A DNA stretch of 64,000 nucleotides from the NCBI RefSeq assembly GCF_014898815.1, contig NW_026515546.1:3915001-3979000 (forward strand), written 5' to 3'. The translations under genes and the position numbers were made by a program. The notes beneath the pieces are model-generated. The model had not been told where the DNA came from. It saw only the letters and a program-made list of their open reading frames with translations, and made no database searches. Source of the stretch: Panonychus citri. Its lineage: Eukaryota > Arthropoda > Arachnida > Trombidiformes > Tetranychidae. Every line of letters begins with the position of its first letter. Position 1 is the stretch's first letter. Shown here piece after piece: positions 14,072-25,599 of the stretch.

Positions 14072-15456
14072 GATGATGATTAAGTTAATTTCTTTGTAAT
14101 CAAAGGTAAATATTGAGATTTGGCGATGAAAAAGTAATCCAATTAACGGGGAACATTTAATATTAATCGAAAATAGTAAAATGTTACTTTTCTTTTCTGT
14201 TGATTAACTTAAACACGAAAAGAAAAAGGTAAATAAATAAATTCGATGTGAAACAAATCGATAGTTGGAGCAACTTTTTCGAAACTTCTAATGGTTAATA
14301 TACATAAGAATCAATTGAAGATGGAACAGTTTTTTTTTCTTCTTTTTCTCTTCAGTTATAAGCTAATACTTTCCTCTAATTGAAAGACCATCTCACAATT
14401 AACTTGCAACTTCATTCACAATTAAGCTCTCTCACTCTCTTTTCTCTTATAATCTTTTTCTCACTCTAACTCTAATCATCTTCATCTTGTTCTGATAACA
14501 ATTTAACAGAATCAAACTCAAGGAGATCAACTGTTCATTTCAACTCTTCTCTTCATTTCCACCCAACTATCATCATCTATCTTCATCCCTACACTCATAA
14601 TGCTCCCTATCATCTTCTTACTTTTCTCTCTATCATTTTATTTTTCTTCTTTTCTCTCTCTCTCTCTCTCTTCTTTCTTTCTTTCTTTCTTTTCTATTAC
14701 TTCCCAACCTTCTTCTTCTTTTTCTTCTTCATCATCTTCTTTTCTGTCTCACAAATCTTGTTTCTTACTTTTCTCTTCTCGTCTAAGATTATACAACTTT
14801 CTCTTATTTTGTTTTCTCTCCCTCTCTCACTTACTATCTTATTTCTTGATTCTATCGCAATCAAATTCACCGGAAACTCGAGCCCAACCCCACTTGAGAG
14901 TAACCACTTTACTCTCTCAGTTGACTCATCAATGGACAGACAATTTCTGTAAACATTGTTTACCTTTATGGAGATGCACTTCCATTTCCATCATTTTTTT
15001 ATTTTGATCCATTGAAACGATTAACCAACCAATCCAAATAACAAATTACCTTTACTCTTAAAGATTAACGGACAAGAAAATTAATCCATTGGAAATGAGA
15101 AAATCAAATTTACCAAATTTCACTTTGAAAACATAAAGATTTTTAAAGAAAACTGAGATTATTTTCATAGGAATTGAAATTATTTCCATTCATTTAGATT
15201 TAATTCAATGACTTGAAATAACAATCGATTGATTAGTTAAGTTAAATTGTTTAGAAAAAAAATTAAATTTGATTAAGAAAAAAGAATCCGAACTTGTGTC
15301 GCCATCTATCGGCGAGTTTAGAGTTAATTCTTTTTTGTTTATCTTTTTTATTCATTTGTTTTGGTGAACATGTTTGTGTGAATTTATCTTGTCTTTTTGT
15401 TTTCTAAATTAAATTAATTGTTGTTCGAATTTTGGTTTTTCTATTGTTTTGTGGTC
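14072..15456. other. Divergent intergenic region with CT-rich tract
   Basis: Spacer between the minus-strand bZIP gene and plus-strand WBP11, so it should hold both promoters and 5'UTRs. A strongly pyrimidine-rich block occupies about 14590-14850 and creates spurious Ser/Phe/Leu open frames. No coding gene is supported. Confidence 0.55.
15297..15314 (+). promoter_or_regulatory. Candidate YY1/Pho-like CGCCAT element before WBP11
   Basis: The sequence tcgccatctatcggcga lies about 150 nt before the WBP11 start codon. It contains CGCCATCT, the complement of the AGATGGCG core known for YY1-type factors, and has 5-bp inverted-repeat arms. Similar CGCCAT words precede two other genes in the window, near 26337 and 32408. 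Assignment is by motif only. Confidence 0.3.
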
Positions 15457-17087
15457 ATGGGTCGAAGATCAATTAATACCACGAAAAGTGGTAAATATAT
15501 GAATCCAACTGATCAGGCTCGTAAAGAAGCTCGTAAAAGGGAATTGAAAAAAAACAAGAAACAGCGGATGTTGGTTCGGACGGCGGTTCTTAAAGGTAAA
15601 GATCCTCATCAAGTCTTAGCTGACATGGAACGTCTTGACCAAATGGAGTTTAATGTTGACTCTCCGCCGCCTCTAAATGAGAAGGTTTTACGTGATAAAA
15701 GAAGAAAATTGAAAGAAACATGGGATCGTTTGTGTAGACTTTATGTAAGTTGATTTTTATTGCATTTTCTTGCTCAGCTGATGTTTTCTTTTCTCTAAAA
15801 ATTTTGTTTTCTTTTTTTTTACAGGTAAAAGAAGATCATGAAAAATTTTTGGAACTTAAGAGGTTGGAAGCTGATTATGAATTGAAAAGAAATAAACTCA
15901 TGAAATTTTTTGAATCCGTTAAATCAGCTCAAGAAGTTGCTCTAGATGAGATTCCACTGCCTTCAGGGCCTCCTGAACAAAAATCGGGAGATGAAAACAT
16001 GGAAGAGGAGCCCGAAAGTGAACCCTCATCGATTCTTAAGAAAACAAGTGCTTCTCTAGTAGTAAATAAAAACCCTCCCGGTTTGCCACCAGGTCCACCG
16101 CCAAGTTTAGATGAAATTGGCGATGAAGATTCTGATGATGAACAGGAAAGAGATAAGAAAGTTCATTTTGGAGACACCGAAAAGGAAGCGGATATCAATG
16201 AATTCTTGAAAGAGATAGAAGATGTCGAAAAGACTGTCGCTGAAAATGATAAAAACGCTCCTTCACCACCTGAAGACAATCAACCCTTAGAATCAAACCT
16301 TTCAGAACCAGAAGACTCATCGGTCGGAGAAGAGGCAAAAATATCCTCACAAGAATCAACAGAAACAACGATTCCCTCGAACAGTTCAACAGTCACATCT
16401 AGTACAATACCAGCTACTAACTCTACGTCAACCAATCCTTCATCATCCACCTCCACCTCATCCATTCCACCCTCCACCACGAACACTCCTATTTTCACTA
16501 TGGCACCGACCAAAATTCAACCCGCTCCTCCTCCTATTCATCCCGTTCTACTACTTCGTCCTCCATTATTACCCAATCAGATGAGGCCGAATATGCCTCC
16601 ACCAACAATCCACCTCCTCGAATGGGTCCTCCACCCCACCCTAGACCTCAACGTCACAACGCACCTCGAGGTGGTCATCAACGGGACAGAAATCAAAGTC
16701 ATAAAAATCGTAGCGAAGATAAATCCAAGCCATCTCATGTTGTCTCCGATAAAGCAACAATTGAAGCCAAACCACAATTAAGAAACCTGAGTGCGGACGC
16801 AATTAGATTTACACCTACATCATTAAAAATTAGACGAAACGAAAAGAATCCGAAGAAAATTATTAAACCAGAAGGTTCGTATTCAAAACTAAACATTAAT
16901 TACAATCTAAATTTCTTCAATCAATCGACTAATTTAATTTCTTTTCTCTCTCCAAATCTTCACAGGTCAAGAATCAAATTTCAGCTTCACATCCAATCCA
17001 TATAATGAACAATTCAAACAACAACAACAACCAACTAAGGACGATGCTTATGAAGAATTCATGAGGGAATTGAAAGATATCATTTAA
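15457..17087 (+). CDS. Wbp11: WW-domain-binding protein 11 homologue, with one frame break
   Basis: Exons 15457-15744, 15825-16874 and 16966-17087. Splices are TAT|gtaagt..acag|GTA (phase 0) and GAAG|gttcgt..cacag|GT (phase 1). The N-terminus starts MGRRSINTTKSGKYMNPTDQ and continues with the basic, coiled WBP11 domain. Then come an acidic region, a PPGLPPGPPP-type WW-binding motif, a proline-rich segment and a conserved end, DDAYEEFMRELKDII. WBP11 is a nuclear protein that binds WW-domain partners and works with the spliceosome. Exon 2 is one base short: the frame reading RPNMPPPT must pass to the frame reading PPPRMGPPPHPRPQ near 16598-16612. With one base supplied the product is about 486 aa. 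An AATAAA follows the stop at about 17110. The start at 15457 matches the family; an ATG-less open frame extends 13 codons upstream. Confidence 0.9.
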
Positions 17088-17603
17088 ATTTAATTAGAAT
17101 CATCTAATTAAATAAATTGTACAGTATAAATTCATCAAAATGTAACAAATCTCATTTAAATTCACACCATCTTCAATCAAACAAATCGTCACAATTTTGA
17201 CCATCGAAAACTATTTCATTGGATCAATAAACTCGATACAACAGAAACATTTAAATCACGATTACTTTAATCGATTAACAATTGATTGGGAAACGTGATT
17301 GAAAAATTAATCTACTGAATTATATAAGAAAGGAGAGATTACAAAAAAATAAAAGAGAGAAAGTGACATTAATTAGGTTACATTGTTTTTCCTTGAATAT
17401 CACAACAGTTGATTCATTGATTCGAGTTACAATCTTAGAAAAAGATTATCCCATTAATCAATAACTGTTATTGGCAAAATTAAGAAGATAATTGAAGCTC
17501 ATGAAGATATTTCCATAAATTATCCATGTAAATGATGAATAAGATGAAAAATTTGCGATTATTTATTGGCATCGATACTTGGTGAATGGGGGAAGATGAA
17601 GGT
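17088..17603. other. 3' intergenic spacer (WBP11 / d4-DPF copy 1)
   Basis: Convergent 3' ends of a plus-strand and a minus-strand gene. It contains AATAAA-type polyadenylation words near 17110 on the plus strand. Nothing else is seen. Confidence 0.5.
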
Positions 17604-19277
17604 TTACTTTTTAGAAGCTCGATTGAAGATGACTTTAAGCTTTTCCTCAATGGAATCACTTTTATCATCATCAGTATCATCTTCGTCATCATCCATTTGA
17701 GATTCTTTAGTCAGATCATTGGTTTTATCTTCACCAGAGAAATTGTTCCTTCCCGAATTATCTGATTCCCTGGTGTCTTCTTTTTCTCGCATTTTCCCTT
17801 TTTCGCTGAGTTTTTCATTCGCATTTTGAGATTCGTTTTTAGGTTGTTGACAATATTTGACACAAAGAACACAGATCCAAGTTCCTTCTGGCGGCTCCTT
17901 TATCGGCGGCTTTAAGCAGTACATATGATAACCTCGATCACAATCATCACAGAATAAAAGTTGCTCCTGTAGAGAAATGAAAGTCGATTAGTATTTAAGA
18001 TATAAAGTAATTGGTGTTAATAAAAAAAGTTGCAATAAGAAACTTACATCATTATCTGAGGTTCCACAGAAACCACAAGATTTACACTCGATGCACTGCC
18101 ATCGATATTTAGCCACAGAGATGATCATTTGTGGGGTGAATTGAAGACAGGATGGATGAGCTGAACGGCCGCAATCAGAACATGAGATCATTTTTTCTTG
18201 AACTTTACTTTTCTCGTTTTCGTCAACGAGGCAAAAATCACAATAAGGATTAGGAGGCGCGAGCGATTTCCCATTTGATGAGCCGTTTGTTTGTTTACTA
18301 TGACGAGTTGATGGTCGGTGGTCATCTTCATCTACTGGTGTTGAGTTTTTAGAACGTTTTTCACCTTCATTTAGATGAATGTGAGTAAAGTGATAAGTAA
18401 GTCCAGGTCGTGTTTTGTATCGAGCATCACAAAGATCACAAGCATAAGGTTTGTCGTTTTCTCCTGATTCTCCTTTTTTCCGCCGTGATCTTCTTTTCTT
18501 CCGTTTTGTTGAGTATTCATCATAATCATCTCCATCTGAAACTGGATCATCAAAATCTTCTTCCATCAAATCAATACTATCCTCATATTCAGCATACATC
18601 CAAGCATCTTTCGAGTTTTCAACAAATTTATCTGAACTATTTTGATTCAATTCCGATGTTGATGTTGTTGTTCCTCCTCCTGTCACTCCTCCAGTCGCTC
18701 CTCCGGCCATTGATGTTCCGGTTGTACTCGTTGTTGTTGTCAAATCATTTTTCATTGATATCATTTCGGAACCATTTCCTTTGCTTATCTCTTGAATGTC
18801 ACCCGAGTTCTCATTAATCGCTTGACTCCTTGAATAGTAATTCTCACGGAATAGATAACCTCGTCTTCTTTTCTTCCATTTATGGGCTGGGTACGTGTAC
18901 AATTGTCCATAGGTTGTTCCAGGCATCCGTTGCCATCTCTGCATCCAAAGGTAACAATCTCGTTGAGCTACACCAGTTTGAGAATCAATAAAAGGTAAAC
19001 GTGTTTTCCGATCAACAACCAATCGATTATTATATTTAGCTGAATTTTCAATCGCATTTCTATAAGAAATATCACTCAGCGCTCTGAAACAAAGAAAAAG
19101 ACAAAAATTAAATAAAACAAAACACAAAGAAAGTCAAAGAAAAACTCAAATGAACAATGAACAAGCACATGTACTCAAATCTATAAGAGTAGTGAAAGGA
19201 TACTTAAAATTGTCAACTTACTTTTCAATTTTCTGAAGCACATGAGGTCTTAAATTGTTGATCTTCGTGTCACCCAT
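17604..19277 (-). CDS. d4: d4/DPF (BAF45) tandem PHD finger protein, copy 1
   Basis: Three exons: complement(19222-19277), (18048-19083) and (17604-17966), total 484 aa. Splices are GAAAA|gtaagt..ttcag|AGCGCTG (phase 2) and GAT|gtaagt..ctacag|GAGCAA (phase 0). Domains in order: an N-terminal DPF/Requiem domain (residues about 1-90; RLPFIDSQTGVAQRDCYLWM is typical); an acidic/Gly-Thr linker; a Kruppel-type C2H2 finger (about 233-255, YACDLCDARYK); PHD1 from about 300 (CDFCLVDENEKSK); PHD2 from about 355 (FCDDCDRGYHMYCL); and an acidic tail. DPF/BAF45 proteins are SWI/SNF (BAF) subunits whose tandem PHD reads acylated histone H3. An inverted paralogue lies at 26380-28436, and most of exon 2 is almost identical to it. 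Unlike copy 2, there is no intron between the C2H2 finger and PHD1. Confidence 0.93.
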
Positions 19278-20245
19278 ACCTTAAAATGTAGTAAATTAAA
19301 CAAATTTAAAAATGACAATTGAAATTGGACGATGAAAAACAACAAAAACCAAGATGAACCAAACGAAAACACTGAGCCTGAAAGTGAAGACAACCTAAAG
19401 ATGCAACACAAAGAACAGCTGAAGAAACAAAGAGAGTCAATGAAAAGTAATCGTAGACACAAAGGAAAAGGTCACAATTAGTTTGATGTAATTAAGAAAC
19501 TGAGTAGAAATACAATTAAATGTGAGACATGATTGAAGAGCTCAAGACTGAAAGGAAAACAAAATAGATTTCAAAAAAGCCGGAATAAAACAGACACATG
19601 ATGAAGAGATGTAAACACAAAGTGAGACATTTACACCAAAGGAACAGGAAACTCAATAGATTTAAACCTGGAGGAGAAAAATCAATTAAATCTACTAATT
19701 AACAGAGAAAATATTAATAGTTCAATGGAACAAAAATAAACAAAACAATTAACTTGAAAAAGAAAATCGAATCTCCAATTATATTCTCAATGATATACCT
19801 GCAGGGTAAAGTTTTCTTGCGACAAAGATGCAAATCTAATTGTCATCGAATCGTCAAAATCGAGGTGACAATTGTTTCAATAGTTAATTGGATCTAATTT
19901 AATGTTGAACTTGGTCTCTTTTCTGTGTGAGCCCTTTGACCTTAGATGAAACCATATGCTGAAAAAATCGAATGACAAAAAAAAGGTAAGCATCTCATAG
20001 GTTATTTGAATTGAGGTCGAAGGGGAGATTTGGGGTCGGTTGGATTTTTAGAGTTTTTTTGTTGTTACCCTTAGATAACTTCTCCTCCTCTCCTCGTCCT
20101 TTGTGTCCTTTGAGGTGAAAGGTAAAAGGTTGTCGGGAAAATTGTTCTAAAAAAATGGAGATCAACTCATCAGTGGAAAAAGTTACTTCCAATTAATCGT
20201 CTTCTCTGCAAACTAACTAACTGATTAAATTGTTTCGCCCCAATA
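19278..20245. other. Divergent promoter region of d4/DPF copy 1 and UHRF1
   Basis: Non-coding spacer between two head-to-head chromatin genes, presumably holding both promoters and 5'UTRs. A minus-strand open frame at 19995-20192 has no recognisable domain and is not called. Confidence 0.5.
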
Positions 20246-23200
20246 ATGTACATCAATTTAAAGTCTTTAAATGTTACTGATTGTTCAACAATTAGATATC
20301 AATGTGTTTCCATTAATCAGAAAATCAGTGACATCAAGAAGGATTGTTTCAAATTGTTCAATTGTGATCATGATTCTCGGATTAGACTTTTTTTTCATGG
20401 TAAAGAGGTAAGTTTATTTTCTTAATTGTTGTCTAATTGTTTGGGAATGGAAAGAAAACGAGATAATCAGATTAATTAGCGTGTCAATTGATCTCAATGT
20501 CTAATTTTTTTCTCTTCAATGTTAATCTTAAAACAGTTACGAGATTCACTTACTTTACTTGATTATGGAATAAAAATTAATGAGATTGTTCACTTTTGTA
20601 CTCAAAAAGTTGACAATCAAATTAAATCAGCTGAGAACAAGGAAAACAGTGAAAAGGACAAATTATCATCAGATGATGATTTAAATGTGACAAGTGATGT
20701 AAATGAGCACAATGATTATACCAAAATTGAGAGAGATGATTACTATTCAATTGGTGATCATGTTGATTGTCTTCACCCCGATATTGGTGCTTGGTTTGAG
20801 GGACGAATCGTTGATCTATTTCGTTCCGTTGGGATCAATCAAACGATTTATGAGATCAAATTTTGGAAATCATCTTTACCAGAGACAGTTAAGGTTAACA
20901 TTAACGGAATTGACCTCAATCAAATCAACAGATCAGATTAAGTGAAATTAAACCAGGAGATTTACTTTTAGCCAATAGTAATCTAACTAATCCAGGCCAA
21001 TTGGGCTATTGGTACGATTACCTGATTACCAGTGTAAATATTAAGAGGAAATTAGTCCAAGGGATACTTTTTATCGGCGATAAGGTCACACTGGACGATC
21101 ATCGTTTAACTGGTAATTCGGTTTTCTATGTGACCCAAGGCAATTTACCATCAGTAGAGAGAAACAATCGCCAAGCCAAATTGATCGCCAATGGGTCAGA
21201 GAAGAAAAGTAAGTTTCAATCAAATTTGATTGCTGAATTAACGAATTGAATGTTCAGAGAGAAAAGTAAATTACCTTTGATGAAAAGAATCATTTGCAAC
21301 CATAACATTAATATTCCAAGGGATTGTTATGTTTTCTTTGCTTGGAGATCTCATTAGATATTCTTGAAGAGGAAAAAAAGTTTCCGTTGATTCTAATGAA
21401 AACATTGGCCTAGAGGGAAAGAAAATGGAGTCGATTGAATAGCGATCGAAGAAAAAAAAAGAGTAAATTTGCTTTAGAAGCAATTGGATCACTTTTTTGT
21501 TCGAATTCTATTTTTTTTCTCCAACCCTTTCATCTCCATAGTACCAACTAAGGTCGTGTGGCAATATAACCGAACTTTTTTTTCCATAGACAAATGTAGC
21601 TCCTCTTTTGTCCGTTTTTTCATTCGCTTTTTTATTTCCTCTTCTAATGGAAACCACTTCACTTCCTCTTTGGTTCCTTTTCTTTACCAATCGATAGGAA
21701 ATGATGATAATCAGTCAATTATGTCTATGAGAGTCAAAGAAGTTTTTTTGTTCCAACTCTTAGGCCTTTCCAACTGATCTTCGCCATTTTTTTTTCTCCT
21801 TCTTCTTTACCTTATCAAAGAAATACAATTATTACTTCCGATCGGATTTTCACTGGAGAGACCGTTTTTTACTAGATAAAGGACGATTCTTGATTGTATT
21901 CAAGTAAAAAAGGGAAATTGAGATTGAGAGAAAAAGTTATTAATTGTTAATTGAATAGTGTAAAGGTTAAGGTGCGAAAGGAATATTGGGAAAAGGGTTA
22001 AGATACTCATAGGAAAGAAATTGTAATTGATACTTGATTCCACTTGTTCCACAATTTAAGATGATCAATATCCGTTAGATTTGTGATTTATTACAAGAAT
22101 TTGAATAAGATTAGAAATCTAATTGTAAAGATGAAAGAAAACAAAGAGTTTCCTTTTCTTAACAATTAAGATTAATGAACAAAAATCGAAACAATTTGAC
22201 AAAAGTTACGAAACAAGATATCGTTTCGATCATTAATCTGATCGGATATCGATTCAATTTTTTGTCCATCATTTTGGGGGAAAAGTTTCTTCATAATTGA
22301 GTTGATCAGAATTGAAGGAGAATTTGAAATTTTTATTCTTTTCAGTCAAGATCCGACTTTTCAGCTGATAGAGTTTTTCACAAGCTTTTCAATGGTAATC
22401 TTCAATTCTGTTTCTTATTAATCGGAAGTTATTCAAGGCCAAAGTGCCAATGTTCGGTTGTTTTGGTTCTATTCATATTCGAAACAAATTTTCTCTAAAA
22501 GTTTTCTTAGAGTTTCGATTAAGTGGATAGAGAAAAAGTTTTTCTTTGACTCTTTGTCTCACCATTGGAAAGTAAATCTTAAAGTTGATCGGTCTTTTAA
22601 TTTGATTGTCTTTCGTTTTTTTTGTTTCTTGAACAATTTAAGGAATCACATTAAGTGAATGTTCAAATTGTTCCGATGATCCTGATTCTCTTTGCACTGA
22701 GTGTTCGTGTAAATTTTGTGGATCTAAAGGTGACCCTGAGAAGCAGATTGTCTGTGATGAATGTAACAATGTTTTCCACCTTTGGTGTTTACCCCAAGCC
22801 CTTGAATCTCTTCCGCCGGAAGATGAAGATTGGTATTGTTATAAGTGTAAGAATACAGATGCCGTTGACATTGAGATGAAAGAAGAAGCCTCTAGATTGG
22901 CTAAAGGGTTGAAAAGGAAAAGGAAATCACCTTCAACCTCATCAACTTCCAGTGCAATCAATTTGAAAGAAGCCGATGACAATGTTAACACTAATAGCAC
23001 TTCATCACATCAAACCCTCTCTTCCGGACAGCTATTAGCTAATTGGGGCCGGGGTATCAGTTGTATTGGACGAACAAAAGTTTGTGAGGTTGTACCCAAG
23101 TACCATTTCGGTCCAATCCCTGGAGTTCCTGTTGGAACAATTTGGCGATTTCGATTTCAGGCCTCAGAGGCTGGTGTTCACACTCCTTTGGTCGCTGGAA

Positions 23201-24349
23201 TTCATGGTAAACAATCAATCGGTGCCTTTTCAATTGTTTTTGCTGTGGGTACGAGGATGATATTGACCTGGGCGAGGAAATTTATTTCACTGGTTCGGGT
23301 GGCAAAGAATCATCAGCAAGTAAATGTCGAGTTGGTGGACCACAAATAAAAGATCAACAATTAACTCGATGTAATAAATCTTTGGCTATTAATTGTTATG
23401 CTCCATTTTCGGATGAAGGCGCTAATTCAGGTCAAAATTGGAGATTAGGTAAACCGGTGAGAGTTTTAAGAAGTGGAAATGCTCGAGGGTCAACTAAAAA
23501 ATCTCCCTATTTACCTAAACTTGGTGTTCGATATGATGGAATCTACAAAGTGGTCAAATATTGGTCGGAAAGGAAGACAAATGGCCTGTTAATTTGGAGA
23601 TATCTTCTGAGACGGGATGATGAGGCGCCTTCGCCATGGACGAAAGAAGGTAAAAGAAAAATTCGAAAGCTCGAATTATCTCTCATCGAACCTCCAGGTT
23701 ATGTTGAGAGTCTTTCAGCCAATCCCACAAATCGAAAACGTAAAAGATCAACAAACAAATCAATCGATTGTAATTACGATCAACAATTTAAACGAAGTAA
23801 AATTGTTCCATACAAAGTACCTTCAACAATCGTCGAGTTAATTAATCAAGATACGAAAAACTGTCACCTCTGGGAAGAAATAATCAAATCAGCTCTCGAA
23901 GGAGAAAAGGTAATTAGATTTCCATTACAATTAACTAATAATCTAAATCGATAATTAACCAATTGTCTTTGTTGTTTATCCCATAGGCTTTTCTCTGGCG
24001 AGTTGAAGAGTCATTCAGATGTTCCTGTTGCTTGGACATTGTGGTCAAGCCAATTACAACATTCTGCTCGCATAATATTTGCCAGGTAATTTATTTCAAT
24101 ATCCAATTAGCAATTGAAATTTTTTTTTCTCTTTTTCAACTAATTAACTTTTCTAAATTAACTTTAAACTTACAGGAATGTTTCAATCACTCAATGAAAT
24201 CATCAGTTTCAACATGTCCAATTTGCAGAGCCGAGTTAATTAACAAGACTAAACCTGAAGTTAATCATTGTCTTGATCAAATCTTGATTAAATTATTCCC
24301 TGATTACCATGAGAAATCAACACAACCACCACCGTCAATGGATCCGTGA
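20246..24349 (+). CDS. Uhrf1: UHRF1 homologue (UBL-TTD-PHD-SRA-RING), with two frame breaks
   Basis: Five exons: 20246-20407, 20537-21208, 22643-23909, 23987-24085 and 24176-24349. They give about 791 aa if two missing bases are allowed for; human UHRF1 is 793. Order: ubiquitin-like domain (exon 1 and start of exon 2, LFFHGKE then LRDSLTLLDYG); tandem tudor (DAWFE-like GAWFEGRIVDLF, then GYWYDYLITSV); PHD (DPEKQIVCDECNNVFHLWC); SRA (YHFGPIPGVPVGTIWRFRFQ, YDGIYKVVKYWSERKTNG, WRYLLRRDDEAPSPWTKEGK); C3HC4 RING (CSCCLDIVVKPITTFCSHNIC then CPICRAEL). The family is an E3 ligase that reads H3 and hemimethylated CpG and recruits DNMT1. Frame breaks lie near 20915-20935 in the tudor region and at 23243-23249, where the AGGYEDD-like turn lacks one base. 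Both look like single missing bases. A 44-nt intron could instead explain the first. The finger that is N-K-R in vertebrate SRA domains reads S-K-C here. Confidence 0.93.
21209..22642 (+). other. Long intron 2 of the UHRF1 gene
   Basis: A 1.43-kb intron, much longer than its neighbours, with donor AAAA|gtaagt and acceptor aatttaag|GAATC joining the tudor and PHD parts. It has T-rich blocks and no supported nested gene. Confidence 0.75.
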
Positions 24350-25250
24350 AATTATCAATATTAATTATCTTTTCTTCATCCATTTAATTAACCATATGAT
24401 TAACACTTCAATTCCGTTAATCAACCTGCAAATTAATCAATCAGATCTTATTATTTTGTTATTTTCGATACAACAATTAACAAATAAATCGTTTGTTAGC
24501 ATCATCATAATCAACTTCGTTCCTTTAGTTTCTATTTACCGGAAAGCGAATAATTTTCAATTAATTAGATTAATCAACGATTAACTTGATTAGCGAAAGA
24601 ATCGCTTCTCGATTTGAATAACTTTCTATTGGTGTTTTCGATTTCAGGTCAAATTGTTGTATCGAAAATCGTATTAATTTTTTGAGAGAAAATGATCAAT
24701 CAGATTATTATGATTATCCAACATAATCAATTGTTTAATTGATTCAGTTTCTGATTGTCAATCAAACTTTCAAATGATCACCTGTATTTATTTGTAACAA
24801 TTTAATTGTTTACATGTCGATTGTTACACAATTGAAGGTCAGAAATTAAATTGTGATCATTATTAAAGTGATATTTTAATTGTCACATTGTTTTTCAACA
24901 ATTCTTAACTATTAGCTAATTCAATTGAAAATATTTTCTGCTGATCAATTGATTATCGGTAATCACCTTTTTCCACTAATCAATTTACTCATTTGATAGA
25001 AAAATAAATTGTCCAATTTGATAATTTCAATTGTTATTTTCGATTCAACAATCAAATCTAATTGTGGTAAACCTGAACACCAATGATCATCAAATTGTAA
25101 TTATGTCAACTAATGATCACTCCTACAATTAGTGTAACAATTAAGTGCTCATCGAATTGTTTATAAATAGTAAATACTTAGACAATTGTAAGATCACAAT
25201 TAGCCAACAATCAACGAGAAGAAAACAATTAATTGAAAGAAAGTGAAAAG
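24350..25250. other. Intergenic spacer
   Basis: A+T-rich non-coding DNA dense in CAATTA/TAATTG words. The only functional signal seen is the TATA box of the next gene. Confidence 0.5.
25161..25170 (+). promoter_or_regulatory. TATA box of the Gly-Tyr peptide gene
   Basis: ttataaatag lies about 90 nt before the ATG at 25251, a suitable distance for a short 5'UTR. Confidence 0.5.
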
Positions 25251-25599
25251 ATGATATTAAATCAACAGCAAACAATTTATTTGATCACATTTTTAATTGT
25301 AATTGCTTTTTGTTCAATTAATTGTAACCCAATTAACCAAATCAATGTAACCAACGGTCTAATTGGATCTGATGATCAACTAAATCAACAACCAATCAAC
25401 GAAACTGTGATTAAATCTCGACATCATCATTGGATGTCCGATGGTAAGTAAATTGTAGACAATTAATTAACTTCTTAAAACAATTAACTCAAACTAATTA
25501 ACTAATTTCTCACTCTAATTTTAAGGTTATGGTTATGGTTATGGTTACGGTTACGGTTATCCAGTTATGCCATTAATGGGTTTTAATTACTTCTGGTAA
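25251..25599 (+). CDS. Small secreted Gly-Tyr repeat peptide (2 exons)
   Basis: Exons 25251-25443 and 25526-25599, donor GATG|gtaagta, acceptor ttttaag|GTTATGG, phase 1; 88 aa. The N-terminus (MILNQQQTIYLITFLIVIAF then CSINCNP) is a clear signal peptide. The middle is Asn/Gln-rich and includes SRHHHWMSDG. The C-terminus, wholly encoded by exon 2, is six GY dipeptides followed by PVMPLMGFNYFW. Short secreted GY-repeat peptides in arthropods are often cuticular or antimicrobial, but I cannot assign a function. The start is the first ATG after the TATA box; the open frame has no earlier ATG. Confidence 0.75.

Noticed and set aside
14600..15007. Plus-strand open frames rich in Ser/Leu/Phe
   Set aside because: They arise from a CT-rich tract, have no conserved motif, and sit in the divergent promoter region.
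18410..18817. 135-codon frame antisense to d4/DPF copy 1, conserved at 27009-27416 in copy 2
   Set aside because: Its conservation is fully explained by near-identity of the two exon-2 tracts; the sense frame is a known family.
19995..20192. 65-codon minus-strand frame upstream of d4/DPF copy 1
   Set aside because: No homology recognised, and copy 1 already has a proper first exon at 19222-19277.
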